Origin: Candidatus Scalindua japonica
Lineage (GTDB): Bacteria > Planctomycetota > Brocadiia > Brocadiales > Scalinduaceae
Direction of reading: 5' to 3'
DNA length: 64,000 nt
Assembly (NCBI RefSeq): GCF_002443295.1
Contig: NZ_BAOS01000022.1
Span: 62,001 to 126,000 of the forward strand
The notes under the pieces are model-generated. The model ran no database searches. It was given only the letters and a program-made list of their open reading frames with translations, and was not told the DNA's origin. The translations under genes were made by a program, and so were the position numbers. This document shows positions 1 through 8,222 of the stretch, one piece after another (position 1 is the first letter of the stretch; every line of letters starts with the position of its first letter).

Positions 1-11
1 CGCATCAGTCG

Positions 12-662
12 TTATTGACATTGCTGCAGATAGCTGGCTGCTATATTACCCCGATAACCTACACAACAGGTTACAATAATTTCTTCGTTTACCTTCAGTG
101 ACACACCTTTTAGAAGCATTTCCGTCAGTACCAAATGATCGGCCACTTCTATATGGCCTGTGTTCCATTCTGTTTCTGTCCTTATATCTACGACATGTTG
201 GAATCCGTTCTTTTCAAGTTTGTTCTTAAGATCATGAACAGAAACCTGAGGCAAACTAGCTATCTTAAATCCTTCTTCCTGCCATGCCGGTATACCTCCC
301 TGCAAATAACCAAGAATTTTATCGTAACCGATTCTGCAAAGCATTGTGCACATTCCCCAATACTGTGTCTCACCATCAACTACAAGAAGGATGTTTGAAT
401 CAGGTTCTACCGCCATTCCGACATAGTTGGCCATCTGATCTCCAAAGCCAATGTTGAAACTATCTGGAATATGGACTCCGCCAAAAGCAGCAGCATCCCT
501 TGTATCGATAATGATAGCGTCTTGCATTGCTTTTTGAAACTGTGAAGGAGGCATTGCACGAACCATTAGAGAACTTTCCAGAGACGGAACTCCCCGGGTA
601 TTCATTGCAATAATATGTGTTATCTTCATTCCCTCATTCTTTGCAATAACAAGATAGGCCAT
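12..662 (-). CDS. Tandem rhodanese protein lacking the usual metallo-beta-lactamase domain
   Basis: A 216-aa protein with two rhodanese modules, probably a sulfurtransferase. The first module (about residues 35-135, IIDTRDAAAFGGVHIP) has no catalytic Cys in its active loop. The second (about 140-216) keeps one in TCCVGYR. The arrangement of an inactive and then an active rhodanese, preceded by an MNTRG linker, matches the C-terminal half of metallo-beta-lactamase/rhodanese fusions such as persulfide-dioxygenase relatives. The N-terminal beta-lactamase domain is absent: an in-frame TAA lies directly before the ATG, and the copper-protein gene ends only 20 bp upstream. It may be a functional half protein or a truncation. 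A Met at residue 12 follows a GAGGG and is an alternative start. Confidence 0.8.
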   Translation of the reverse strand: MAYLVIAKNEGMKITHIIAMNTRGVPSLESSLMVRAMPPSQFQKAMQDAIIIDTRDAAAFGGVHIPDSFNIGFGDQMANYVGMAVEPDSNILLVVDGETQYWGMCTMLCRIGYDKILGYLQGGIPAWQEEGFKIASLPQVSVHDLKNKLEKNGFQHVVDIRTETEWNTGHIEVADHLVLTEMLLKGVSLKVNEEIIVTCCVGYRGNIAASYLQQCQ

Positions 663-682
663 TTATAGTCGATCCATTAAAC

Positions 683-1837
683 TTATTTACGCTTCTTTAA
701 TTGAAAATCGACAACTTCTGTTTTTTCTGCTTCTACTGTTACTTCTTTTGATACTGTCATTAACGATTCGTGCCAGGCATTTAGTTTGTACGTTCCGGGC
801 GGAACATTTTCAATTGTAAAGGCCCCGTCCTTACCCGTTACAGAAAAATAAGGATTGTCGAGTACAACCACAAATGCAGACATCTCGGCATGGACGTTAC
901 ATAAAAGAGGTATTTCACAAGCTTCGTTAAACTCTTCTGTCTTTACAACGCCAACGCCATACGTGCCGAGATTAAACGGCTGGCAGCAATCAGGTGGAGC
1001 GAAGACGTTGTGTAGAACACTATCGCTGTTTAGAAAATCAATCTTCGTTCCCTTTTGTACAGCTAAAACGTGTGGGACAAAAGTAAGGTTGAATTGATCA
1101 ATTTTTCCATGTTCCTCTGGGGCGGGATAGTTATCGTTTCCTGCTTTTTCTATGAAGACAACTACGTTTTCCGGGTATCTGGCTCTTTTACATTCCACAT
1201 TTCCAGTAATAGTTCCACCTTTCTCGACCTTAACATCGATCTTTATCTCCCGTTTTAATTCCACTATGGCCTTTTCTAGTTCCTCCCGCATTTTAGGGTT
1301 CTGCATCCTACAACCCGGGTTTCCACATCTCCATCCACCGCTATCGTTCCACATCCTTCCCTGTCTTTTGGGAGATTGATTGCCAAAGAGTCGCCTCCAA
1401 CCACGCCAAGCGGGAAACCCGTCCGCATCTCTCAGTACTAATATATCGTCTCCTTTTTTTACTTCATAAGCAGTTATGACTGGCTTGCCCTCATAAAAAG
1501 ACTTTGAACCAGTAATTTCAATCTTATCCTTCTCCTCAATCTTAATATCCTGGTTTTCAATGTACCATTCCGGTCCTAAGTGAACGGTTGCGGTTTCCTC
1601 GTCGGCCATCACTTTTAGATGGATTCCGGAAAACCCTTCATTTCCTCGAATAATCTTTTCTATGCTGACAACCTCTCCACTGATTTTTTCTTCTGTTTCC
1701 GAGTTATACATCCTGTAACACTGGTTCCCCCTTCCACATCCTCCTCTCATGCCCATTCCTCGTTTTGCAAAAGAGTCAATTGTGAAAAAAACATTTGAAA
1801 CTACTACCATAGTCATTAACATTATCAAAACTTTCAT
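683..1837 (-). CDS. Secreted OB-like/cupredoxin/carboxypeptidase-regulatory fusion protein
   Basis: A 384-aa exported protein. A signal peptide covers about residues 1-24. Residues ~50-140 resemble the small OB-like domain of periplasmic proteins and end in LRDADGFPAWRGW. Residues ~195-325 form a cupredoxin with a type-1 copper ligand set: His276, Cys313, His316 and Met319 (LLCNVHAEM). The last ~60 residues look like a carboxypeptidase-regulatory-like beta-sandwich (VPPGTYKLNAWHE). Proteins of this type are often annotated as methylamine utilisation protein. Periplasmic electron transfer or copper handling is inferred. A shorter paralogue without the OB part lies at 17897-18616. An AAGGAGG ribosome binding site precedes the ATG. 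A 63-bp element shared with another locus sits about 110 bp upstream. Confidence 0.85.
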   Translation of the reverse strand: MKVLIMLMTMVVVSNVFFTIDSFAKRGMGMRGGCGRGNQCYRMYNSETEEKISGEVVSIEKIIRGNEGFSGIHLKVMADEETATVHLGPEWYIENQDIKIEEKDKIEITGSKSFYEGKPVITAYEVKKGDDILVLRDADGFPAWRGWRRLFGNQSPKRQGRMWNDSGGWRCGNPGCRMQNPKMREELEKAIVELKREIKIDVKVEKGGTITGNVECKRARYPENVVVFIEKAGNDNYPAPEEHGKIDQFNLTFVPHVLAVQKGTKIDFLNSDSVLHNVFAPPDCCQPFNLGTYGVGVVKTEEFNEACEIPLLCNVHAEMSAFVVVLDNPYFSVTGKDGAFTIENVPPGTYKLNAWHESLMTVSKEVTVEAEKTEVVDFQLKKRK

Positions 1838-1944
1838 GGTTTGTTCCTCCTTTCTTACTAACCAAACTCTGTTAAAAAACAGTTTGTATAATAACTTTCT
1901 CTCTTCTCCTACTGTAATTATAGAGCAAGCTGAAGAATAAGAAA

Positions 1945-2007
1945 ATTGGACAAAGGTGGCATTTTACAATGTCTTTTGATTCCTTTTGGATGCAACTTTA
2001 GTTTCAT
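1945..2007. promoter_or_regulatory. 63-bp conserved upstream element, copy 1
   Basis: This stretch matches 26031-26093 at 57 of 63 positions without gaps. It lies between the divergent copper-protein and Rieske genes. One end (1990-2007) is an imperfect palindrome, ATGCAACT-TT-AGTTTCAT, which is perfect in copy 2. Neither copy contains a convincing ORF. A regulatory role (activator site) is inferred from the intergenic position at a similar distance from an electron-transfer gene in both places. Confidence 0.6.
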
Positions 2008-2240
2008 GCTTAATGCGATGAGGGAGAATCAATCAATTCATAGAAAAATATCTCCTCATGAATAGAAAAAGAAAGAACTTTTTTAGTGGTTTTTTTGTTG
2101 TCAATACCGGGTTTCTTATCAAAAGAAGTTAGTTTTACAAAGGTGTATACCAAATACGTAAGGCATAAACAGAAGAAGGGAGGTAAATAATTTTTCTCTT
2201 TAAATGAGTAAACTATATATAAGGAATGGAGGGCCGAATC

Positions 2241-2756
2241 ATGGCAGGCGATTTAAAAATAAAAGAAGAAGCTTGTCCGGGTAATATCTATACGTCCAAG
2301 AGAGACTTCTTTACATTGGCGGGATGGGCGGTGTTATTAACAACAGTTGCTATTTACACATCTAAATTATTAGGACCAAAAGCTATAGGAGGATTTTTCT
2401 TTCCTAGAGTTCTTTTTGAGCCTTCTCCTGTTTTTCCTGTGGGTTATCCGGCTGATTTTGCCCCCGGTACGGTTACCGTGTTAAAATCGAGAAAAATTTT
2501 TATTGTTCGAGAAGGTAACAGTTTCAAGGCTATATCGGTCATCTGTCAGCACCTTGGCTGTGCTGTACATTGGACGAAGGAGAAAAATATATTTGAGTGT
2601 CCATGTCATGGAAGCAAATACTATAAAAACGGAGTGAATTTTGCTGGTCCGGCACCAAGGCCATTGAATCATTTTCAGGTTTCTCTCTCAGATGATGGAA
2701 AGATGGTTGTTAATACGGAACAAAGAGTACCGATAGAGACTAAACTGGTTGTGTGA
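2241..2756 (+). CDS. Orphan Rieske [2Fe-2S] protein
   Basis: A 171-aa membrane-anchored Rieske protein of the bc1/b6f type. The N-terminus has one transmembrane segment (about residues 20-45) preceded by SKRDFF, which resembles a weak twin-arginine signal with K-R in place of R-R. Cluster ligands are Cys102/His104 in CQHLGC and Cys120/His123 in CPCHGS; Cys107 and Cys122 would form the usual disulfide. No cytochrome b gene is adjacent, so its partner must be encoded elsewhere. The ATG at 2241 is chosen over the in-frame ATG at 2226 because GGAGGG lies 7 bases upstream. It is divergent from the copper-protein gene, suggesting shared control through the intervening region. Confidence 0.92.
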   Translation: MAGDLKIKEEACPGNIYTSKRDFFTLAGWAVLLTTVAIYTSKLLGPKAIGGFFFPRVLFEPSPVFPVGYPADFAPGTVTVLKSRKIFIVREGNSFKAISVICQHLGCAVHWTKEKNIFECPCHGSKYYKNGVNFAGPAPRPLNHFQVSLSDDGKMVVNTEQRVPIETKLVV

Positions 2757-2888
2757 TTATCTTGAATTTAAATAGGTGTTTTTATCAAATGGCGTGTACG
2801 CTTTAAATCTAATGAGAATTACTAAAGGGTACGGGAGGAGGTTGTGTATACAATAATATAAATGGGTTCAAGATTATGGCCTTGTTGT

Positions 2889-3554
2889 CTATCTAGACCT
2901 CAAATCCTTCCTGCACCTTTGGTTCATGAGAAACACACTTGAGTTTAAGGCGTAGAGGGCAAGCTGGAGTCTGTCAGAGACACCTGTCTTCTTGTATATC
3001 CTGCTCAGATGTGATTTGACCGCCTGTTCACTGATATTCAGTGCTTTCTTTATCTCCTTGTTCGACGATCCATTACAGACCATTGTGACTACCTCTATTT
3101 CCCTATCTGTCAGAGAGGTTTCCTTGCCGCAGTTTTTTGTTTTCACACCGGGAATAATTTCAAGTAATTGCTTGTTTTCAAACCACAGCTCACCCGCGAG
3201 AACACACTCTATGGCCTTTATTAACTGAGGTGGATCGGTGTCCGGAGAAAGAATACCGGCAAGCCCACGAGAAATGAAACTTATCAGACATTCATTTTCT
3301 ATTTTCGGAAGACATCCGGTTCCAAGGAGAAGGATTCGTACTTTATGATTATCGGAAATGTCATCAAAAATAATTCCGGCAAGCGTATTAAAATCAGTGA
3401 TCAGGAGATCATTTTCCTCTTTAATAATTTCCCTGGGGTTTGTGCTGACGGTAATGGTAATATCAGCATCAAGATTACACTCCTCCCGTAATATCCTTTT
3501 AAGGCCTTCCCCTAATAGATAGTTGCAGCACCCAATGGTTATTTTTATTGGCAT
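2889..3554 (-). CDS. LuxR/NarL-type response regulator
   Basis: A 221-aa protein. Residues 1-~125 resemble a receiver domain, with an acidic phospho-acceptor candidate in LLITDFNTL, but are poorly conserved. Residues ~145-205 are a clear LuxR/GerE helix-turn-helix (LTDREIEVVTMVCNG, NKEIKKALNISEQAVKSH). The expected role is a DNA-binding regulator. The usual receiver signatures (acidic pair near the N-terminus, conserved Lys) are not obvious, so activation may not depend on phosphorylation. No partner kinase is adjacent and its target is unknown. Confidence 0.85.
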   Translation of the reverse strand: MPIKITIGCCNYLLGEGLKRILREECNLDADITITVSTNPREIIKEENDLLITDFNTLAGIIFDDISDNHKVRILLLGTGCLPKIENECLISFISRGLAGILSPDTDPPQLIKAIECVLAGELWFENKQLLEIIPGVKTKNCGKETSLTDREIEVVTMVCNGSSNKEIKKALNISEQAVKSHLSRIYKKTGVSDRLQLALYALNSSVFLMNQRCRKDLRSR

Positions 3555-3647
3555 AAATATATTTTATGTAAATGATCGCGAAAATCCAAGTTTATTTAAT
3601 TCTACGGACATCTCTTGTGCAAACTAACATGTAGATATAGGAATGAA

Positions 3648-3788
3648 ATGCTCTTTTTTTGTCGCATATTTACAGGCCGGTACCACGCGGAATATGAAAG
3701 ACGAGAAGCAGTCTGGTATGATAAATATGAAAGTCATTTTCCTGAATTTACTTTAATCCGTATGTCTTGTTGGATTTCATTTAACTGA
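3648..3788 (+). CDS. Candidate 46-aa small ORF
   Basis: An ATG-initiated 46-codon ORF with AGGA five bases before the start. The predicted peptide is charged and aromatic (RYHAEYERREAVWYDKYE). It ends 8 bp into the 3' end of the convergent beta-CASP gene. I do not recognise it. It could be a real small protein, a decayed gene fragment or chance. Confidence 0.25.
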   Translation: MLFFCRIFTGRYHAEYERREAVWYDKYESHFPEFTLIRMSCWISFN

Positions 3789-5193
3789 GAACATATTTAT
3801 CTCCACGAGACGGCCGTTCAGTAATGAAACCTAGTTTTTGTGTTACAACGTCTGCAAATATCTTTGATACTTCCTCTTCTCCGTGTGTAATAAATACTTT
3901 ACGGGGTGGATTGTCCTGAAATGAGGATATCCATTGTAATAATTCATCTTTATCTGCGTGAGCGGAAAACCCATCGATTCTAATTACTTTAGCCTTTACC
4001 GGAAAATGTTCACCTTGTATCCGCACCGTTTTCGCACCATCTACAATTTGCCGGCCAAGTGTCCCTATCGCCTGATAACCAACAAAAAGAATAGTACATT
4101 CTGGCCTGACGATGTTGTTAACGAGATGATGTTTTACGCGTCCGCCATTACACATGCCGGACCCGGCAATGATAACTACCGAGCCTCTAATATAGTTTAT
4201 TGCTTTTGACTCATCGACCGTCCTGCACAATTGCAATCCCGGGAGGTCACATGGATGATTGCCACTACGAAGTAACTCCGCAGCCTCTTCATCAAACAAA
4301 TCCGTATGATGACGAAAAACATCAGTAACTCTAATTGCCATTGGGCTATCAAGAAAGATCATAAAGTGTGGAATCCGATCCTGACGTAGCAGTTCATTTA
4401 AGCGGTAAAGTACTTCCTGTGATCTTTCTATTGCGAAGCTTGGGATAATAATGTTTCCACCTTTATCAAAAGTGTTGTTGATAATGTCGCCCAGGGTTTG
4501 CTGAATTTTTGCCGCGGAAGAAGGAGTCCCTTTGTTGCCATAAGTTGATTCCATCACAACATAGTCAGCTTGATTAAATAACGTTGGATCTTGAAGAATT
4601 GGCGTATCTTTTTTGCCTATATCACCGGAAAATATGAGAATCCTTTCCTCTCCATTGCTTTTCACAAACAGCTTAATAGTTGCCGAGCCGAGTATGTGTC
4701 CTGCATCATAAAACACTACACTGATACCGTTGCCCAGATCAATTTTCTGTTGATATTCAATCGACGAGAAGAGAGGGAATGCAGCCTCTGCATCTTCCTT
4801 CGTATACAGAGGGGTTTCCGGATAATTTCCTTTTTTACCTTCACGTTGATGCCTCTTCAGTTTAAATGCAGCGTCCTCTTCTTGTATTTTAGCTGAATCA
4901 AGAAGGACAATCTTCGCAATTTCTGTTGTTGCCGGTGTACAATAAATTCTATCTTTGAAACCCTCCTTAACTAATTTTGGTATCAGGCCACAATGATCCA
5001 GATGGGCATGAGTTAACAATACTATGTCTATCTTATCAGGTGATATATGAAACGGTTCCCAGTTCAAATTTTTTAAACCGCGTTCCTGGTATAATCCGCA
5101 ATCAACAAGCAAGCGGATACCATTAACTTCAACAAGGTACTTTGAGCCAGTCACATTACGAGCGGCCCCTAAAAAAGTTATATTTATTTCCAT
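3781..5193 (-). CDS. Metallo-beta-lactamase/beta-CASP ribonuclease
   Basis: A 470-aa protein of the RNA-processing beta-CASP family (YSH1/CPSF73-like). The metallo-beta-lactamase core has the His-x-His-x-Asp-His motif at residues 62-67 (THAHLDH), a later SGDIG metal ligand segment, and a beta-CASP insertion with MESTYGN and AGSGMCNGGR. The C-terminal lobe contains FSAHAD and THGEE. These are the ligands expected for two zinc ions. Its likely role is endo- or exonucleolytic RNA cleavage in the cytoplasm. Length is normal for the family. It stands alone, converging on the small ORF downstream. Confidence 0.93.
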   Translation of the reverse strand: MEINITFLGAARNVTGSKYLVEVNGIRLLVDCGLYQERGLKNLNWEPFHISPDKIDIVLLTHAHLDHCGLIPKLVKEGFKDRIYCTPATTEIAKIVLLDSAKIQEEDAAFKLKRHQREGKKGNYPETPLYTKEDAEAAFPLFSSIEYQQKIDLGNGISVVFYDAGHILGSATIKLFVKSNGEERILIFSGDIGKKDTPILQDPTLFNQADYVVMESTYGNKGTPSSAAKIQQTLGDIINNTFDKGGNIIIPSFAIERSQEVLYRLNELLRQDRIPHFMIFLDSPMAIRVTDVFRHHTDLFDEEAAELLRSGNHPCDLPGLQLCRTVDESKAINYIRGSVVIIAGSGMCNGGRVKHHLVNNIVRPECTILFVGYQAIGTLGRQIVDGAKTVRIQGEHFPVKAKVIRIDGFSAHADKDELLQWISSFQDNPPRKVFITHGEEEVSKIFADVVTQKLGFITERPSRGDKYVLS

Positions 5194-5239
5194 AATTCTG
5201 TTTTTACGCCGAAGCAGCTAATTCAAGTTTTTTTCAGGA

Positions 5240-6907
5240 CTACTTTATTATCTTATATACCCATGCCGCCATACTTCCTTCCATAAACTTTGCATCTTGA
5301 AACCCTGCATTTTTTAAGATACGGTGAGCATTAGAAGCCCTCAATCCTACGCCGCAATATGTGACAATCTCCTTTGATTTGTCTAACTGATCCATTTTTG
5401 ACGAAAGATCATTTAATGGTATGTGAATGCAGCCTTCTATGTAACCACTGTTATATTCCGGTTTTGTACGAACATCGAGCAAGATGAAATCGTCCTTCCT
5501 GTCTATCTTGTCTTTGACCTCCATCGCAGATATACTGTTTATTTTCCCCTTCAATTTATTGTGTAGGACGTTTGCGGCAGTAATAACTGGATCCATCGGA
5601 GACGAATAGGGTGGCGCATAGGATAAATCATATTTTGATAATTGCTCGACAGTTGCTCTTCCTGTCATAGCAGAAGCAACAACATCAATCCTCTTATCAA
5701 CTACACCATCTCCAACAATCTCAGCACCAAGTAAAAGTCCATTCCTTTTTTCAGTTATCAACTTTACAATAATCCTCTTCGAGCCAGGATAATAATGAGC
5801 CTTATCATTAGAAGGAACGATTATAGACTCTGTATCAAAACCATTTTTAATAGCTTCTTTCTCCGATAGTCCGGTTTTTGCAACAGACCAATCAAACACC
5901 TTAACGACAAATGTCCCCAGGATTCCCGGAAAAGTATCATTCCCACCGGTAATATTAATCCCTGCAACACGACCATGTTTATTGGACGTTGTAGCCAGTG
6001 GGATCCAGGCTGGTTTGCCGGTAATAAGGTGCATTGTTTCCACACAATCACCAACGGCGTAGATATCAGGAATATTTGTTTCCAGTTTTTTGTTTACTTG
6101 GATAGCGCCCGTTTGACCAATCTCAATCCCAGCTCTCTTTGCCAGTTGAATGTTCGGTCTTATGCTAGTTGCCAGCAAGACAAATTCTGCGGGGACAGTC
6201 TGCTTTTTTGTAATCACGTTTGCTACATTACCTTCTGCATCTGCCTTAAATTCCCTCACCTCGTCTTCTTCAAGAATCTGAACTCCTTTTGTCTTTATAT
6301 AATTCTGAACTAAAAGTGCAATATCCTTATCAAAATTAGAGAGAATCTGGCCACGGCGTATAATCAGTCGGGTATTGATTCCATGGGTAATCAAACTTTC
6401 TGCCATCTCCAAGGCAATAAACCCACCACCTACAATCAAAGCATCTTTTACCTTCTTTTGCCGGATCAGTGATTTGATCTGCATTGCACTTGGGATATTG
6501 TGTAACGTAAGAATATTTCCGTATCCAACGCCTTCAAAATCTGGAAGGTTCGGGATTGAACCAACAGCCAGAACAAGCCGGTCATAATCCAGGGTAAGAG
6601 ATTCGTTTGTTTTGAGATTGGTGATTTCTACCCTCTTCGTCTCTGGATCGATTGACTCGGCACGGTGTTCCGTCAGAACATCAACATTCAACATCTTTCT
6701 GAAATAGTCAGGTTCTCTGATAATAAGGGAATGACTGTTTTTGATCATATCTGAAATAAAATAAGGTGTCCCGCAAGATGCATACGAGATTTCAGCTTCT
6801 TCTGTAATAAGTGTTATCTCTGCATCAGGGTTTTCCCTTTTTGCCTTTGCCGCAGTTTTGGTTCCTGACGCCACAGCGCCAATTATTACTATACGTTTTG
6901 GTTTCAT
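5240..6907 (-). CDS. CoA-disulfide reductase-rhodanese fusion (FAD-dependent)
   Basis: A 555-aa two-domain enzyme. Residues 1-~440 are a pyridine-nucleotide-disulfide oxidoreductase with an N-terminal FAD Rossmann motif, a second NAD(P)H-binding motif (IVGGGFIALEMAE) and a single redox Cys45 in SYASCGTPYF, as in coenzyme A disulfide reductases. Residues ~460-555 are a rhodanese with active Cys518 (CGVGLR). Such CoADR-rhodanese fusions are linked to persulfide or polysulfide reduction. Expected location is the cytoplasm. With the tandem rhodanese at 12-662 and the DUF2892 gene next door, it suggests a small reactive-sulfur theme. Confidence 0.92.
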   Translation of the reverse strand: MKPKRIVIIGAVASGTKTAAKAKRENPDAEITLITEEAEISYASCGTPYFISDMIKNSHSLIIREPDYFRKMLNVDVLTEHRAESIDPETKRVEITNLKTNESLTLDYDRLVLAVGSIPNLPDFEGVGYGNILTLHNIPSAMQIKSLIRQKKVKDALIVGGGFIALEMAESLITHGINTRLIIRRGQILSNFDKDIALLVQNYIKTKGVQILEEDEVREFKADAEGNVANVITKKQTVPAEFVLLATSIRPNIQLAKRAGIEIGQTGAIQVNKKLETNIPDIYAVGDCVETMHLITGKPAWIPLATTSNKHGRVAGINITGGNDTFPGILGTFVVKVFDWSVAKTGLSEKEAIKNGFDTESIIVPSNDKAHYYPGSKRIIVKLITEKRNGLLLGAEIVGDGVVDKRIDVVASAMTGRATVEQLSKYDLSYAPPYSSPMDPVITAANVLHNKLKGKINSISAMEVKDKIDRKDDFILLDVRTKPEYNSGYIEGCIHIPLNDLSSKMDQLDKSKEIVTYCGVGLRASNAHRILKNAGFQDAKFMEGSMAAWVYKIIK

Positions 6908-7057
6908 CTTTTTCTTCCCTCTCAGTCCCTCATTAAGAGCTATGGTTCGATATTACAGTGTAGAAAATGCAGCTGAAGACGTTATCCTATATGGGTATAG
7001 TACATAATGCTTCACCGTTAAACAAATATTATTTGCACAAACTTAATTGGGCCGGAT

Positions 7058-7267
7058 ATGCGGTTGAAAAGTCAGAAAGCAGGGGTTTGGTCACTTGAGA
7101 GGCAGGTAAGGTTTGCCGCCGGCTTACTGGTCTTTCTCGGAGTCATCTTATCGGTTGTTTTAAACCTAATGTTTTTAACATTACCAGGTATAGTTGGAAC
7201 CGATCTTATTTTTGCAGCAGTAACGGATACATGTGGCATGGCAATGGTCTTAGCCAGGATGCCTTGA
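7058..7267 (+). CDS. DUF2892 (YgaP-type) membrane protein
   Basis: A 69-aa protein with the DUF2892 signature: WSLERQVRFAAG at residues ~11-22, two hydrophobic helices, and the ending TDTCGMAMVLARMP. DUF2892 domains are small membrane modules, often next to or fused with rhodanese, as in E. coli YgaP. It is divergent from the CoADR-rhodanese gene, consistent with a sulfur-related context. The exact function is unknown. The usual Trp-Asn after ARMP is missing, a minor difference. Its ribosome binding site is weak. Confidence 0.75.
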   Translation: MRLKSQKAGVWSLERQVRFAAGLLVFLGVILSVVLNLMFLTLPGIVGTDLIFAAVTDTCGMAMVLARMP

Positions 7268-7701
7268 AATCAAAAATGTTAAACAAGAATAAAAGAGAAT
7301 TTAAGATGTTTTGTTTTATTCATAATAATTATAACCACAAATCAATGTTTGACGTCAAAAACCGAAACTTACCGTTTCTCTGGCTATCGTCCGAACGGTC
7401 AATTGACGGGTTGGAATTTGACCAACTGACATATGTACGCCTCATGGCGTACAAGATTAGCACTAAAAGAGAAAAGCAGATAGATTACTCACGCGAAAAC
7501 GCCGAGTAGGCAAGGGAAAACTAGAATATAGGTGAAAAGTCGAAAGACATTGCACGCGGATATACGCAGATCCTGTTAACCATGTCTAAAGAACAACAAA
7601 TGCACAAATTGAGAATTATGATTTACGAATGACAAATAACAAATGACGAAATTAGATGCCGGTGGATTATTAAATATTTATAAAACTGCTAATTTTTATT
7701 A
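7268..7701. other. Intergenic region with short inverted repeats
   Basis: No convincing gene is seen. The region holds a perfect 8-bp inverted repeat, TGTACGCC/GGCGTACA, at 7434-7453 with a 4-base loop, and a 10-bp palindrome GTCAATTGAC at 7398-7407. An ORF at 7231-7509 overlaps the end of the DUF2892 gene and looks like chance. The last 150 bases are low-complexity AT-rich sequence. Confidence 0.4.
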
Positions 7702-7736
7702 TTGACATTACTATGTGTTATCGTATATTTACGATA
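7702..7736 (+). promoter_or_regulatory. Promoter with overlapping ArsR-type operator
   Basis: TTGACA at 7702-7707 and TATATT at 7724-7729 form a sigma-70-like promoter with a 16-bp spacer. A perfect inverted repeat, TATCGTA-N4-TACGATA (7719-7736), covers the -10 box. A palindrome across the core promoter of an ArsR-led operon is the expected position for autorepression by the ArsR protein encoded about 150 bp downstream. The spacing is direct observation; repressor identity is inference. Confidence 0.65.
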
Positions 7737-7884
7737 CAGGATAACCTTTTAGAATCTCTATAAAATTATGTAACCTTATCAAAAATTATCATAATCTGAA
7801 GGTTAAGCCAAAATGAAAGTTATTATCTACCATTTTGCGCAAGCAAAACAAAGAAGTGAGTGAGCGAATGAAAGGAGCTACGTT

Positions 7885-8217
7885 CTGGCTACATCAAAAT
7901 TCAGTGAATTTAATATCAAAGAACAAAAAATTGCAGAGCTCTGCAAAGCACTGGCCCATCCGGCTCGGTTAGCCATTATCAATTTTTTGATCAAGAAAAA
8001 AGAGTGTATATGCAGCGACGTTGTAAATGAACTCCCCCTGTCACAATCTACGGTATCCCAACACTTGAAAGAACTGAAAAATGCAGGACTGATAAAAGGA
8101 GACATAGATGGTCCCAGGGTCTGTTACTGTATTGATTTAAAAAGATGGCAAGAGGCAAAGGAAATTATCAATTTGTTTTTGTCGCAAGAGATAACACAAC
8201 CAAATAAACCTTGCTAA
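7885..8217 (+). CDS. arsR: ArsR-family metalloregulator, apparent CTG start
   Basis: A 110-aa winged-helix repressor of the ArsR/SmtB family. It contains [17 protein letters not shown], the metal-sensing helix with a Cys-x-Cys pair (ECICSDVV), and the recognition helix [17 protein letters not shown]. Binding of arsenite or another thiophilic metal would release it from the promoter palindrome upstream. The frame is open well upstream of the TTG at 7987, and conserved family residues lie before that TTG. The best start is CTG at 7885, seven bases after AAAGGAG, which gives a normal ArsR N-terminus (MATSKFSEF). There is no in-frame ATG, GTG or TTG further upstream. It is followed immediately by the arsenite permease fusion. 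Confidence 0.85.
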   Translation: MATSKFSEFNIKEQKIAELCKALAHPARLAIINFLIKKKECICSDVVNELPLSQSTVSQHLKELKNAGLIKGDIDGPRVCYCIDLKRWQEAKEIINLFLSQEITQPNKPC

Positions 8218-8222
8218 ATGAG

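Noticed and set aside
1900-2010. Sigma-54 promoter within the 63-bp element
   Set aside because: TGGCAT is present but no GC dinucleotide falls 10 bases after GG on either strand.
7231-7509. 92-aa plus-strand ORF overlapping the DUF2892 gene
   Set aside because: It starts inside a better-supported gene, lacks a ribosome binding site and has no protein-like conservation pattern.
7987-8217. TTG at 7987 as arsR start
   Set aside because: It would remove the conserved [10 protein letters not shown] helix; the longer frame from CTG at 7885 with a spaced Shine-Dalgarno is better.
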